Shown: positions 26,635-36,126 of the stretch, one piece after another
Layout of the letters: every line of letters begins with the position of its first letter
How positions within the stretch are numbered: the first letter of the stretch is position 1
The notes under the pieces: generated by a model
Told to the model about the DNA's origin: nothing
Seen by the model: the letters and a program-made list of their open reading frames with translations, nothing else
Database searches by the model: none
Assembly (NCBI RefSeq): GCF_014042365.1
Contig: NZ_JACEZS010000020.1
Coordinates: forward strand, 1-64,000
Length of the DNA stretch: 64,000 nt
Direction: 5' to 3'
DNA from: Rugamonas fusca
GTDB taxonomy: Bacteria; Pseudomonadota; Gammaproteobacteria; Burkholderiales; Burkholderiaceae_D
Program-made: the position numbers and the translations under genes

Positions 26635-29600
26635 ATGAGCATGACTGATCTTCCGCACCCGGCGACGGCGCAACTGGACACCGGTCCCCTGTCCTGGGTC
26701 ATGGTGGAAATCCGCGAGGCGCTGGCCCGTTCCCGCACCGCCCTGTTCGAGGCGGGCGGACGCGAGGCGGAAGACCAGGCGATCCAGCTGCAGCACGCCA
26801 AGTCCCATCTGCACCAGGCGCACGGCGCGCTGCAGATGGTGGACGTGGACGGCGTGGCGCGCCTGACGGCGCTGGCCGAGGTGGTGCTGGAGCGCTTCAA
26901 GGACGGCAGCCTCAAATGCAGCACGGACCACGTGGAGGCGGTGGCGCGGCTGTACCAGGCGCTGGTGGAATACCTGGAGGAGCTGCTGGAAGGGGCGCCG
27001 TCGCAGCCGCTGCGGCTGTATCCGTACTACCGCGACCTGCTGCGCATGGTGGGCGCCGAGCGCGTCCACCCGGCCGACCTGTTTTTCCCCGACCTGTCGC
27101 ACCAGCCGGCCATGCCGCTGGCGGCCACCGTGCCGCCGGCCGACTACCCGGCCTGGCGCCAGCGCTACGAGAAGGCGCTGCTGGCCTACATGAAAAGCGC
27201 CGACCCGGCGGCCCAGCGCGAACACGCGGCCGCCCTGCGTGACACGGTGGCGCTGGTGGCCGACGCCCAGCACGATGCGCGCGCGCGGGCCTTCTGGCTG
27301 GCCATGCAAAGCTTCGCGGAACTGGTGGCCGACGGCCTGCTGGCCGGCGGCCTGCCCGTCAAGCAGCTGTTTGGCCTGATCAACCTGCAGATCCGCCGCC
27401 TGAGCCAGGGCGAGCTGGCGCAGCCGGAAGCCATGCTGCGCGACGCCCTGTTCTTCATCGCCGCCCAGGACGCGGCCAGCGCGCCGCAGCTGGCGCAGCG
27501 CCTGCGCCGCATCTTCATGCTCGACGGCCTGGTGCCGCCCGATTACGAAACGCCGCGCTACGGCCAGGTCGACGCCCCCGCGCTGGAGCGGGCCAAGGCC
27601 GCCATGGCGCAGGCCAAGGGATGCTGGGACCGGCTGGCCAGCGCGGAACTCGATCCGGCGCTGGACGCCGCCTTCGGCCGCGCCTTGACCCAGGCGGCCG
27701 ACGAATGCCCGGCCCTGAACCTGCCCGCGCTGGGCGTGCTGCTGCGCCAGCTGGCCGAGGTGGCCGCCAAGGCCGTGACGGCCGGGCGCAGCGAGGAACT
27801 GGCGCTGGAGATCACGACGGCGCTGCTGTTCGCCGAACACGGCTTGCAGCAAATCCGCCACCTGACGGGCGAGTTCGCGGCCCACGCCGACACCATCGCC
27901 GCGCGCCTGCAGGCGCTGGTGTCAGGACAGCAGCCGCCCGCCCCGGCCCAGTGGCAGGACGGCGTGGCGCGCCAGATGCAGCAGGACGACACGGTGGTGG
28001 CGCTGGCGATGGAAATGAAGACCGGCCTGCGCCAGGTGGAAAAGGTGCTCGACGATTACTACGTCGATCCGTCCAGGCGCCCCACGCTCAAGGAGCTGGT
28101 GGGTGTGATGCACCAGCTGCACGGCGCCCTGTCCATCCTCGACCAGGACGACGCGATGGAGGCGGCCGGCCACGTGCAGCACGCTATCGCCGCGCTGGCC
28201 GATGGCACTGGCGATCCGGCCCAGGAACCGAAGGCGCTCGACGACATCGCCCAGAATGTGGGCGCGCTGGGCTTCTTCGTCGACATGCTGGCCCAGAACC
28301 CGGCCGGCGCGCGCGAACGTTTCGCCTTCGACGCCGACCATGGCGCCTTCCGCGCCGTCCCGTTCCGCAAGATGGCGGCGGCCGAATCCATCCCCGTGCT
28401 CGACGAGGCGATGCCGCCGCCGGCCCCGCCGCCGTTGCCGGTGGCCGAAGCGCCGCCGCCAAGCGAAGCGGCCGTGGAGGCGGAACTGCTGGAGATCTTC
28501 ATCGCCGAAGCGCAGGAAGTGCTGCAGTTCGTGGACACCACACTGGCGCTGCCGCGCGCCGAAGCGGGCACCCTGGACAACCTGACCATGCTGCGGCGCT
28601 GCTTCCACACGCTCAAGGGCAGTGGCCGCATGGTGGGCCTGAACCGTTTCGCCGATGCCGCGCACAGCATCGAGAAGGTGATGAACGTGTGGCTGGCCGA
28701 GCTGCGTCCGGCCACCGAGCCCTTGTTCGCATTGCTGGAGCGGGCCGCGCGCGAACTGGGCGCGTGGGTCGAACAGCTGGCCGGCGGCGCCATGCCCGCC
28801 GCTGGCGGCGAAGCGCTGATCGCGGCCGCCGACCGCTTGCGCGAGGGGGGCGAGCCGGAGCCGGTGGCTGCCGCGCCACAAGCAGTACCCGCCGCGCACG
28901 AAGCACCGCAGGCGCCGCAGGCGGCCGAAGCGATGGGCGCGATTGCAGCGGTGGAAGCGGTTGAAGCGGCCGGCGCGGATGACGCGCAGGCCCGCGCCGC
29001 GCGCGCGGACGATTCGATGGAGGCGCTGGAATTTGCCGCCGCGGCGGAAGAGGCCGGGCTGGCGGAGCAGATCGAAGCGGCCGAACTGGCCGACGACACG
29101 GCGGCGCAGCAGCAGGCGGCCGCCATCCAGGCATCGCCTGCGCACGCGGCGGAAGTGCGCGAGGATGAAGCGGCGGAAGCGGCGGCGGCACAAGCGGCCG
29201 ATGCGGCGGCCGCAGCGGCCATCCAGGCCGCCGCCCTGGCCGAGGCGGAAGCGAATCAGGCCGCCGCTGCGGCGGCGGCCGCGGCGCAGGAGGAGGCCAG
29301 GCGGGCCAGCGAGGCCGTCGCCGCGCCGCGCCGTCCGTCCGTGTCCGGCAATGTGATCGAGTTCCCCACCGTCGCCGCGCCACTGGTGCCGCCGGACGAC
29401 AACATCAAGCACATCGGGGGGCTCGATATTCCTCTGCCGTTGTACAACATCTACCTGGCCGAGACGGACGAACTGGTGCGCCTGCTGGCGCGCGACTTTG
29501 GGGAATGGCGCCACGAGCCGCGCCGCCCCGTCTCGCCCGACGCGCTGCACGCGGCGCACACGCTGACGGGCACCTCGGGCACGGTGGGCTTTGCCGTGCT

Positions 29601-32600
29601 GCGCGAACTGGCCCATGCGCTGGAAATGACGCTGCAATCGCTGCAGCCGCCGGCCGCCCACCTGGACCAGGTGCAGCATGACCTGCTGGACTTCACGATC
29701 GAACGCATCCGCCAGATGCTGCAAAGCTTCGCGCAGGGCGACATGCCGCCCGCGCAGCCGGAACTGATCGCGGCGCTGCACGCGTTGCGCGAAGTGGTGG
29801 CCGCCACGCCGCCCGCCGCCAGCGACGCGATCGAGGCCCGCCTCGACACGCTGCTGGCCGAAACGCTGGATAACATCGCCGTCACGGCGCCGGCGCGGGC
29901 CGGTGGCCCGGCCCATCCCGCAGAGCCGACGCAGCAGCCAGCGCTGGAGCAGCTGTTCCGCGACGCCTACGATGGACTGAGCGGCACCATTCCCGAAGCG
30001 GCCGAAGCAGCGCCGCCCAAGCGCAAGACGTACGAGGCGCAGGCGGACGATATTGATGACCTGTTCAACGCCGCCTTCGACGACACCTTCGCCGAGCCAC
30101 CGTTGACGCAGATGGCGCCGCCCCAGTTGGGCGAGCCAGAGCTGGAAGCGGCGCCCGCCGCGCCGGCCTTGCCGCGCGAGGACGCGATGGCGTTGGCGCC
30201 CGAAGCGCTGGCCGGTGTCGCGGCCGAAGCGCAAGCGGCGGAAATGGCGATGGCAGCCCAGGCCGAAGCGCAAGTGGAATTGCTGTCCTCTGCACCGCCC
30301 GATACGCCGGCGCAGGAGGCAGCACAAGAAGCGGTGCAAGAAGTGCTGCAAGAAGCGGTGCAAGAAGCGGTGCAAGAAGCGGTAGCGGCCGAACCGGAAC
30401 CGGAAACGGAAGCGGACGTCATCGCGCTGGCGCCGGCCGAGCCGGAACTGCTGGCCGCCGCGCCGGCCGTGTTCCACGACGAGCTGGACCCCGACCTGCT
30501 GCCCGTGTTCCTGGAGGAGGGCGCCGACCTGCTGCCGCAGGTGGGCCAGTCGCTGCGCGCCTGGCAGCATGCGCCGGCCGACACCAGCCATGCCAAGCAT
30601 TTGCTGCGCGTGCTGCACACGGTGAAAGGCAGCGCGCGCATGGCCGGCGCCATGCGCCTGGGCCAGCATGCACACGACATCGAAACCCACATCGAGAACA
30701 TGGTGCACGCCGGTTCGGCCTCGCCCCATGCGTTCGAGGAATTGCTGGCGCATTACGACCATGCGCTGCTGCTGTTCGAGCAGTTGCAGAATCCGGCCGC
30801 GTGGCAGGAAGCGGCGGCCGTGGCGGCTGCGGCGCCGGCCGTACCAACGCAGCCTGCCGGCGTGGCGCAAGCTCCGGCCGCGCCAGCGGCGCAGCCAGCC
30901 CCGCAAGCGGCCGCCCCGGCGCCCGCCGCGCCACTGGCGCCCACCCTGGCCACCGTCACCGCCGCCACCGGCGCCGAGGAAGAAGCGCAGGCCGCCAAGT
31001 CGCCGCTGGTGCGGGTGCGGGCCGACATCCTGGACCGGCTGGTCAATCAGGCCGGCGAAGTGTCGATCTCGCGCTCCAAGCTGGAGAACGAGGTGAGTAC
31101 GCTGCGTTCCTCGCTGTTCGATTTTTCTGAAAACCTCACCCGCCTGCGGCGCCAGTTGCGCGAGGTGGAGATGCAGGCCGAGTCGCAGATTGCCTCGCGC
31201 ATGTCGATCTCCAGCGAGCGCGAATTCGATCCGCTGGAATTCGACCGCTTCACGCGCCTGCAGGAGCTGACGCGCATGATGGCCGAAAGCGTCAACGACG
31301 TGGCCTCGTTCCACGACAGCCTGACCCGCAGCGTGGACAACGCCAGCGACGACTTGAGCCAGCAGGCGCGCCAGACGCGCGACTTGCAGCGCGACCTGAT
31401 GCGGGTGCGCATGGTGCCTTTCGCCAGCATCTCCGAGCGCCTGTTCCGGGTGGCGCGCCAGAGCGCCAAGGAAGTGGACAAGCGCGTCAACCTCGACATC
31501 CGGGGTGGCGCGGTGGAGATCGACCGCAGCGTGCTGGAACGCATGGTCGCACCGTTCGAACACTTGCTGCGCAACGCCATCGCCCACGGCGTGGAAGCGC
31601 GCGCCGCGCGCGCCGCCGCCGGCAAGAACGAAACGGGCGAATTGCTGGTGCAGGTGACGCAGGAAGGCAATGAAGTGGTGATCGCCTTCTCGGACGACGG
31701 CGCCGGGCTGGACCTGGCGCGCATCCGCGCCAAGGCCCGCAGCAACGGCTTGCTGGGCGAGGACGAGGATGTCAGCGACGCCCAGGCCATGGAACTGATC
31801 TTCGAGCCGGGCTTCTCGACGGCCGATGCGCTGACCGAACTGGCCGGGCGCGGCGTGGGCATGGACATTGTGCGTTCCGAAGCCCAGGCGCTGGGCGGCC
31901 GGGTCGACACGGAGAGCGAGCGGGGCAAGGGCGCCCGCTTCACGATCCGCCTGCCATTGACGCTGGCCGTGACCCAGGTGGTGCTGCTGGGCGCGGGCGG
32001 GCGTACCTATGCCATGCCGTCTATCCTGGTCGAGCAGGTGCTGCAGATGAAGGAAGGCCCGCTGGCCGAAGCCTACCGCCATGGCCACGTGACGATGCTG
32101 GGCCAGCAGGCGGCGCTGCACTACCTGCCCGAGCTGCTGGGCGAGGCGGCGGCGCGGCCGCCCGTGCTGCGTTCCAGCCCCGTGATGCTGCTCAAGAACG
32201 GCAATGAACGGCTGGCCGTGCAGGTCGATGAAGTGCTGGGCAACCGCGAGGTGGTGATCAAGAACATCGGGCCGCAGCTGTCGCGCATGGCTGGCATCGC
32301 CGGCGCCACGGTGCTCGGTTCCGGCGAGATCGTGTTGATCCTCAATCCGGTGGCGCTGGCGCAGCACCTGGCGCATCAGCCGGAGGCGCGCGCGCGGCGC
32401 GCGGCGCCGGCCGTGGGCGCCGCCGCCGTGGCGCCGGAAAAAGTCATCATGGTGGTGGACGATTCAATGACGGTGCGCCGCGTGACCCAGCGCCTGCTGG
32501 AGCGCGAAGGCTACCACGTGATGCTGGCCAAGGATGGCGTGGACGCGCTGGAGCAGTTGCAGGGCCAGGTGCCGGACCTGATGCTGGTCGATATCGAGAT

Positions 32601-32802
32601 GCCGCGCATGGACGGCTTCGACCTGACCCGTAACGTGCGCGGCGACGAGCGCACGCGCGCCATCCCCATCATCATGATCACCTCGCGCAGCGCCGACAAG
32701 CACCGCAACTATGCCTTGCAGCTGGGCGTGAACGCCTACTTCGGCAAACCGTTCCAGGAGCCCGTGCTGCTGGACGCCATCGCCGGCCTGCTGCAATCGT
32801 GA
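26635..32802 (+). CDS. pilL: Hybrid CheA-type histidine kinase PilL/ChpA with multiple Hpt domains
   Basis: A 2055-residue kinase of the Chp pilus system. Five Hpt-like segments are visible, with candidate His at 63 (HGAL), 496 (HGALSIL), 658 (HTLKGSGRM), 975 (HTLTGTSG) and 1328 (HTVKGSARM). The last three look canonical; the first two lack the KGS context. Ala/Glu-rich linkers separate them (about 740-915 and 1100-1270). The CheA dimerisation and ATPase core follows (N-box near 1643; GRGVGMDIV), then a CheW-like domain and a receiver with D1986 (LVDIEMPRMDG). It is smaller than the Pseudomonas ChpA protein. It is the last gene of the pil group. Confidence 0.93.
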   Translation: MSMTDLPHPATAQLDTGPLSWVMVEIREALARSRTALFEAGGREAEDQAIQLQHAKSHLHQAHGALQMVDVDGVARLTALAEVVLERFKDGSLKCSTDHVEAVARLYQALVEYLEELLEGAPSQPLRLYPYYRDLLRMVGAERVHPADLFFPDLSHQPAMPLAATVPPADYPAWRQRYEKALLAYMKSADPAAQREHAAALRDTVALVADAQHDARARAFWLAMQSFAELVADGLLAGGLPVKQLFGLINLQIRRLSQGELAQPEAMLRDALFFIAAQDAASAPQLAQRLRRIFMLDGLVPPDYETPRYGQVDAPALERAKAAMAQAKGCWDRLASAELDPALDAAFGRALTQAADECPALNLPALGVLLRQLAEVAAKAVTAGRSEELALEITTALLFAEHGLQQIRHLTGEFAAHADTIAARLQALVSGQQPPAPAQWQDGVARQMQQDDTVVALAMEMKTGLRQVEKVLDDYYVDPSRRPTLKELVGVMHQLHGALSILDQDDAMEAAGHVQHAIAALADGTGDPAQEPKALDDIAQNVGALGFFVDMLAQNPAGARERFAFDADHGAFRAVPFRKMAAAESIPVLDEAMPPPAPPPLPVAEAPPPSEAAVEAELLEIFIAEAQEVLQFVDTTLALPRAEAGTLDNLTMLRRCFHTLKGSGRMVGLNRFADAAHSIEKVMNVWLAELRPATEPLFALLERAARELGAWVEQLAGGAMPAAGGEALIAAADRLREGGEPEPVAAAPQAVPAAHEAPQAPQAAEAMGAIAAVEAVEAAGADDAQARAARADDSMEALEFAAAAEEAGLAEQIEAAELADDTAAQQQAAAIQASPAHAAEVREDEAAEAAAAQAADAAAAAAIQAAALAEAEANQAAAAAAAAAQEEARRASEAVAAPRRPSVSGNVIEFPTVAAPLVPPDDNIKHIGGLDIPLPLYNIYLAETDELVRLLARDFGEWRHEPRRPVSPDALHAAHTLTGTSGTVGFAVLRELAHALEMTLQSLQPPAAHLDQVQHDLLDFTIERIRQMLQSFAQGDMPPAQPELIAALHALREVVAATPPAASDAIEARLDTLLAETLDNIAVTAPARAGGPAHPAEPTQQPALEQLFRDAYDGLSGTIPEAAEAAPPKRKTYEAQADDIDDLFNAAFDDTFAEPPLTQMAPPQLGEPELEAAPAAPALPREDAMALAPEALAGVAAEAQAAEMAMAAQAEAQVELLSSAPPDTPAQEAAQEAVQEVLQEAVQEAVQEAVAAEPEPETEADVIALAPAEPELLAAAPAVFHDELDPDLLPVFLEEGADLLPQVGQSLRAWQHAPADTSHAKHLLRVLHTVKGSARMAGAMRLGQHAHDIETHIENMVHAGSASPHAFEELLAHYDHALLLFEQLQNPAAWQEAAAVAAAAPAVPTQPAGVAQAPAAPAAQPAPQAAAPAPAAPLAPTLATVTAATGAEEEAQAAKSPLVRVRADILDRLVNQAGEVSISRSKLENEVSTLRSSLFDFSENLTRLRRQLREVEMQAESQIASRMSISSEREFDPLEFDRFTRLQELTRMMAESVNDVASFHDSLTRSVDNASDDLSQQARQTRDLQRDLMRVRMVPFASISERLFRVARQSAKEVDKRVNLDIRGGAVEIDRSVLERMVAPFEHLLRNAIAHGVEARAARAAAGKNETGELLVQVTQEGNEVVIAFSDDGAGLDLARIRAKARSNGLLGEDEDVSDAQAMELIFEPGFSTADALTELAGRGVGMDIVRSEAQALGGRVDTESERGKGARFTIRLPLTLAVTQVVLLGAGGRTYAMPSILVEQVLQMKEGPLAEAYRHGHVTMLGQQAALHYLPELLGEAAARPPVLRSSPVMLLKNGNERLAVQVDEVLGNREVVIKNIGPQLSRMAGIAGATVLGSGEIVLILNPVALAQHLAHQPEARARRAAPAVGAAAVAPEKVIMVVDDSMTVRRVTQRLLEREGYHVMLAKDGVDALEQLQGQVPDLMLVDIEMPRMDGFDLTRNVRGDERTRAIPIIMITSRSADKHRNYALQLGVNAYFGKPFQEPVLLDAIAGLLQS

Positions 32803-32839
32803 TGGCTGGTCGCGCTGGCGCTGGTGCTTGCGCTGGCGA

Positions 32840-34297
32840 TCAGCGTCCGGCCGGCGTCTTCACGACGGCGTAGCGCGCCAGCGTGCGCTCGCGCGCCGCG
32901 TCGTGGCGCACCAGCGGCGCCGGGTAGTCGCGCCCGAGCGTGATGCCTTTCTGGGCCAGCAGCATGGGCGGCAGCAGCCACGGCGCGTGGATTTCCTTGT
33001 CGTTAAGCGCATCGAGCTGCGGCAGGTAGCGCCGGATGAAGCGCCCGGCCGGGTCGAACTTTTCCGATTGCGTGACGGGATTGAAGATGCGGAAGTAGGG
33101 CTGCGCATCGCAGCCGGACGAGGATGCCCACTGCCAGCCGCCATTGTTGGAGGCCAGGTCGAAGTCGTTCAGGTGCAGCGCGAAGTACGCTTCGCCGCGG
33201 CGCCAGTCTATGCCCAGGTCCTTGATCAGGAAGCAGGCCGTCACCATGCGCAGCCGATTGTGCATGTAGCCGGTCTGGTTCAGCTGTGCCATGGCCGCGT
33301 CCACCAGCGGGTAGCCGGTGTGGCCGGCGCACCAGGCTTCGAACGCGGCGTCCGCTTGCGGCCCCGTTTCCCACACAATGGCGTCGTAGGCCGGCTTGAA
33401 GGCGTGGCTAATCACGTGCGGGTGGTGATACAGGATCATGGCGTAGAACTCGCGCCAGATCAGTTCGGCCAGCCACACGGCGGCCCCCTCGCCGCCGGCG
33501 CCGCGCGCCATCAGCTCCCACACCGTGCGCACCAGGTGGCGGATAGCCAGCGTGCCAAAGCGCAGGTGCAGCGACAGATACGACGGCCCCTTGATGGCCG
33601 GGAAGTCGCGCGCCGCGCCGTAGTTGGCCAGCCGTGGCAGGAAGTCGTCGAACAGCCGGGCCGCGCCGCTCATGCCGGTGGGGATGGACAGCGTGGCCAG
33701 GTTGCTGGGCGTGAACCCAAGCGCCGCCAGCGTGGGCAGGTGCGACACGCCCGGCGCCAGCCGCGCCGCCAGCCCGTCGACGGGGTAGGGCGCCAGCGCG
33801 CCCGGTTCCTCGCGCAGGCGCTTGAGCCAGGCGTTCTTGTACGGCGTGTAGACGGAAAACGGGGTGCCGGCCTGCGACAGCACCTCGTCGCGCTCGAAGA
33901 TCACCTGGTCCTTGAAGCTGTGCAGGCGCCGGCCGGCGCCAGCCAGCGTGGCGGCCACGGTGGCGTCGCGGGCGATGGCCTGCGGCTCGTAATCGTGGTT
34001 GCAATAGACGTCGGTGGCGTTCAGCGCGGCCGCCAGTTGCGGAATCACCACGGCCGGGTCGCCGTGCAGTGCTGTCAGGTGGCCGCCCAGCCGCTCCAGC
34101 TCGGCCGCCAGTTCGGCCACGCTGGCGTGGATGAAATCGACGCGGCGGTCGCTGCGGGGCAGGGCGTCGAGGATGGTGCGATCGTAGACAAAAACGCAAT
34201 GCACGATGGCATGCGCTTGCAGTGCGCGGGACAGGGCGGCGTGGTCGAAGCTGCGCAAATCGCGGCGGAACCAGACCAGGGCGGACGGTGGCGGCAT
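32840..34297 (-). CDS. phr: Deoxyribodipyrimidine photolyase
   Basis: A 485-residue class I photolyase/cryptochrome-family protein, predicted to repair cyclobutane pyrimidine dimers with light using FAD. The N-terminal antenna domain opens LVWFRRDLRSFDHAAL. The C-terminal FAD domain contains WQWASSSGCDAQPYFRIFNP and the DPAGRFIRRYLPQL block typical of CPD photolyases. ATG at 34297 is chosen; a TTG ten codons upstream adds a Pro-rich stretch. It converges on pilL with a 37-bp gap. Confidence 0.93.
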   Translation of the reverse strand: MPPPSALVWFRRDLRSFDHAALSRALQAHAIVHCVFVYDRTILDALPRSDRRVDFIHASVAELAAELERLGGHLTALHGDPAVVIPQLAAALNATDVYCNHDYEPQAIARDATVAATLAGAGRRLHSFKDQVIFERDEVLSQAGTPFSVYTPYKNAWLKRLREEPGALAPYPVDGLAARLAPGVSHLPTLAALGFTPSNLATLSIPTGMSGAARLFDDFLPRLANYGAARDFPAIKGPSYLSLHLRFGTLAIRHLVRTVWELMARGAGGEGAAVWLAELIWREFYAMILYHHPHVISHAFKPAYDAIVWETGPQADAAFEAWCAGHTGYPLVDAAMAQLNQTGYMHNRLRMVTACFLIKDLGIDWRRGEAYFALHLNDFDLASNNGGWQWASSSGCDAQPYFRIFNPVTQSEKFDPAGRFIRRYLPQLDALNDKEIHAPWLLPPMLLAQKGITLGRDYPAPLVRHDAARERTLARYAVVKTPAGR

Positions 34298-34519
34298 GGG
34301 GGGGGCGGGGCGTGGGGCGGTTGTCAAAATTCGTGTCCACCATCAAGTTCGTGCACGGGGAAAGTGGCCAGGCATGGCCGCGGCGGCAATTCAGTGTAAA
34401 CTATCGCTATCTGAGACTTAGCAGGCAAATGCGCTATCCGTGCGAATTTTACAAGAAAAATGGCAGCAAGACACCGCGTTGAATGATCAGCAAGCAGCCC
34501 AGCAGAGAGAGCACCGCGT

Positions 34520-35170
34520 ATGAAGAAAAGCAAAATTGGCAAGACTCTGGCTTTGCCCGGCATGACACAAGCATCGACTGATCCGCTGGCCCAGGCCGGC
34601 GCCAGCGCCGCACTGAACCTGGCGAATCATTTCCTGATCGCGATGCCGGCCATGGAAGATCCCATCTTCGGCGGCACCGTCGTCTATGTGTGCGAGCACA
34701 ACGAGAACGGCGTGCTGGGCGTGGTCATCAACAAGCCCACCGACATGACGATGCAGGTGCTGTTCGAGCGCATCGACCTCAAGCTCGAGGACAGCCCCGG
34801 CGCCCATGTCGATGAGCCCATCATGTTTGGCGGCCCGGTGCAGGACGACCGCGGCTTCGTGCTGCACACGCCCGGCGCGCGCTACTCGTCGTCGCTGACG
34901 GTGACGGACGAAGTGGCCTTCACCACCTCGATCGACGTGCTGGAAGCGGTGGCGGCCGGCACCGGCCCGCAGCGCATGCTGGTGTCGATCGGCTACGCGG
35001 GCTGGAGTCCCGGCCAGCTGGAGGAGGAAATCAGCCGCAACGGCTGGCTGACCGTGGGCGCGGACGCCCACATCCTGTTCGACCTGCCCATCGAGGAACG
35101 CTACACGGCGGCCATGAAGCTGCTCGGCATCGACCCGCTGATGCTCACCTCCGAGGCCGGCCATGCGTGA
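34520..35170 (+). CDS. algH: YqgE/AlgH family protein (UPF0301)
   Basis: A 216-residue DUF179 protein of unknown biochemical role; in pseudomonads AlgH has been linked to alginate gene expression. The core begins LANHFLIAMPAMEDPIFGGT and includes GVLGVVINKP and the GGPVQDDRGFVLH block. The N-terminal ~25 residues are an extension rich in Lys and Ala. It heads a run with ruvX, pyrR, pyrB and pyrC', an order common in gamma- and betaproteobacteria. Confidence 0.92.
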   Translation: MKKSKIGKTLALPGMTQASTDPLAQAGASAALNLANHFLIAMPAMEDPIFGGTVVYVCEHNENGVLGVVINKPTDMTMQVLFERIDLKLEDSPGAHVDEPIMFGGPVQDDRGFVLHTPGARYSSSLTVTDEVAFTTSIDVLEAVAAGTGPQRMLVSIGYAGWSPGQLEEEISRNGWLTVGADAHILFDLPIEERYTAAMKLLGIDPLMLTSEAGHA

Positions 35171-35209
35171 CGCGCGCCGCGCCACCGTCGCCATGGCGGG
35201 GCCGGTGCT

Positions 35210-35596
35210 GTGAGTGCGGTCACCATCCTCGCTTTCGATTTCGGCATCAAACGCATCGGCGTGGCCATGGGGAACACCATGATAAGCCAGGCCCAGCCTT
35301 TAAAAGTGATCAGCGCGCTCGACAACGCGGCCCGCTTCGCCGCCATCGGCGCGCTGATCGCGGAATGGACGCCGGCGCGTCTGGTGGTGGGCTTGCCCAG
35401 CCATCCGGACGGCACCGAACACGAGATGACGGCGCGCTGCCGCCGTTTCGCCAATCAGCTGCACGGGCGCTTCAACCTGCCCGTGGAGCTGGTCGATGAG
35501 CGCTATTCGTCGGCCGTGATCGTCGCGAAACGGGGCGAAGTGATCGACGACCGCGCCGCCGCCATCATCCTGCAACAATATTTCGACGCACTGTGA
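35210..35596 (+). CDS. ruvX: RuvX/YqgF-type Holliday-junction-resolvase-like protein
   Basis: A 128-residue RNase H-fold protein of the YqgF family, implicated in pre-16S rRNA 5'-end maturation and named as a putative Holliday junction resolvase. It starts AFDFGIKRIGVAMGNT with the catalytic Asp, has VGLPSHPDGTEHEMT and a later ELVDERYSS acidic motif. GTG at 35210 is the likely start, 39 bp after algH; no in-frame ATG lies before the conserved core. The pyrR GTG overlaps its stop (GTGA). Confidence 0.92.
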   Translation: MSAVTILAFDFGIKRIGVAMGNTMISQAQPLKVISALDNAARFAAIGALIAEWTPARLVVGLPSHPDGTEHEMTARCRRFANQLHGRFNLPVELVDERYSSAVIVAKRGEVIDDRAAAIILQQYFDAL

Positions 35597-36126
35597 CCAC
35601 CATGCCACCTACCTCCAACACCCCGCAGCTCGATGCGGAAGCGCTGTACGCCAGCTTGCTGCAGCAAGTGAAAACCGGCCTGGCCGGCGCCACCGATCCG
35701 GCCATCGTCGGCATCTATTCGGGCGGCGCCTGGCTGGCCGAACGGCTGGCCGCCGACCTGGGGCTGTCTGCCCGCCTCGGTTTCGTCGACGTCTCGTTCT
35801 ACCGCGACGACTACGCCAAGAAGGGCTTGCACGTGGGCGTCAAATCGACCCAGATCCCGTTCGACGTGGACGGCGCCACCATCCTCCTGGTGGACGATGT
35901 GCTGTACACCGGCCGCACCACGCGCGCGGCCATCAATGAACTGTTCGACTACGGCCGCCCGGCGCGCGTCATGCTGGCCGCGCTGGCCGACCGTGGCGGG
36001 CGCCAGCTGCCGGTGGCGGCCGACTTCGTGGCCACCACCGTCACGCTGGAAGCGCAGCAGGCGCTGGTGCTGCAGCGCGCCGCCGACGGACAATTTACGC
36101 TAACCATAGATGACGACCATGCTTAA
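35593..36126 (+). CDS. pyrR: PyrR: pyrimidine operon regulator/uracil phosphoribosyltransferase
   Basis: A 177-residue type I phosphoribosyltransferase-fold protein. The PRPP loop is ILLVDDVLYTGRTTRAAINE and the tail includes ALADRGGRQLPVAADFVATT. In Bacillus PyrR binds pyr mRNA; in Gram-negatives the regulatory role is less clear and UPRTase activity is possible. GTG at 35593 overlaps the ruvX stop; ATG at 35602 is an alternative three codons later. It overlaps pyrB and thus leaves no leader for classical attenuation directly before pyrB. Confidence 0.9.
   Translation: MTTMPPTSNTPQLDAEALYASLLQQVKTGLAGATDPAIVGIYSGGAWLAERLAADLGLSARLGFVDVSFYRDDYAKKGLHVGVKSTQIPFDVDGATILLVDDVLYTGRTTRAAINELFDYGRPARVMLAALADRGGRQLPVAADFVATTVTLEAQQALVLQRAADGQFTLTIDDDHA

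Noticed and set aside
28860..29330. GCG/GCC-rich tract in pilL as a possible inserted element
   Set aside because: It stays in frame and encodes an Ala/Glu-rich linker as in other multi-Hpt kinases; no flanking repeats mark an insertion.
23212..32376. Very long open frames antisense to the pil genes (over 1400 codons each)
   Set aside because: They mirror codon bias of the true genes in high-GC DNA, have Arg/Gln/His/Gly-rich low-complexity translations and no recognisable domain, while the sense strand encodes clear PilJ and PilL.
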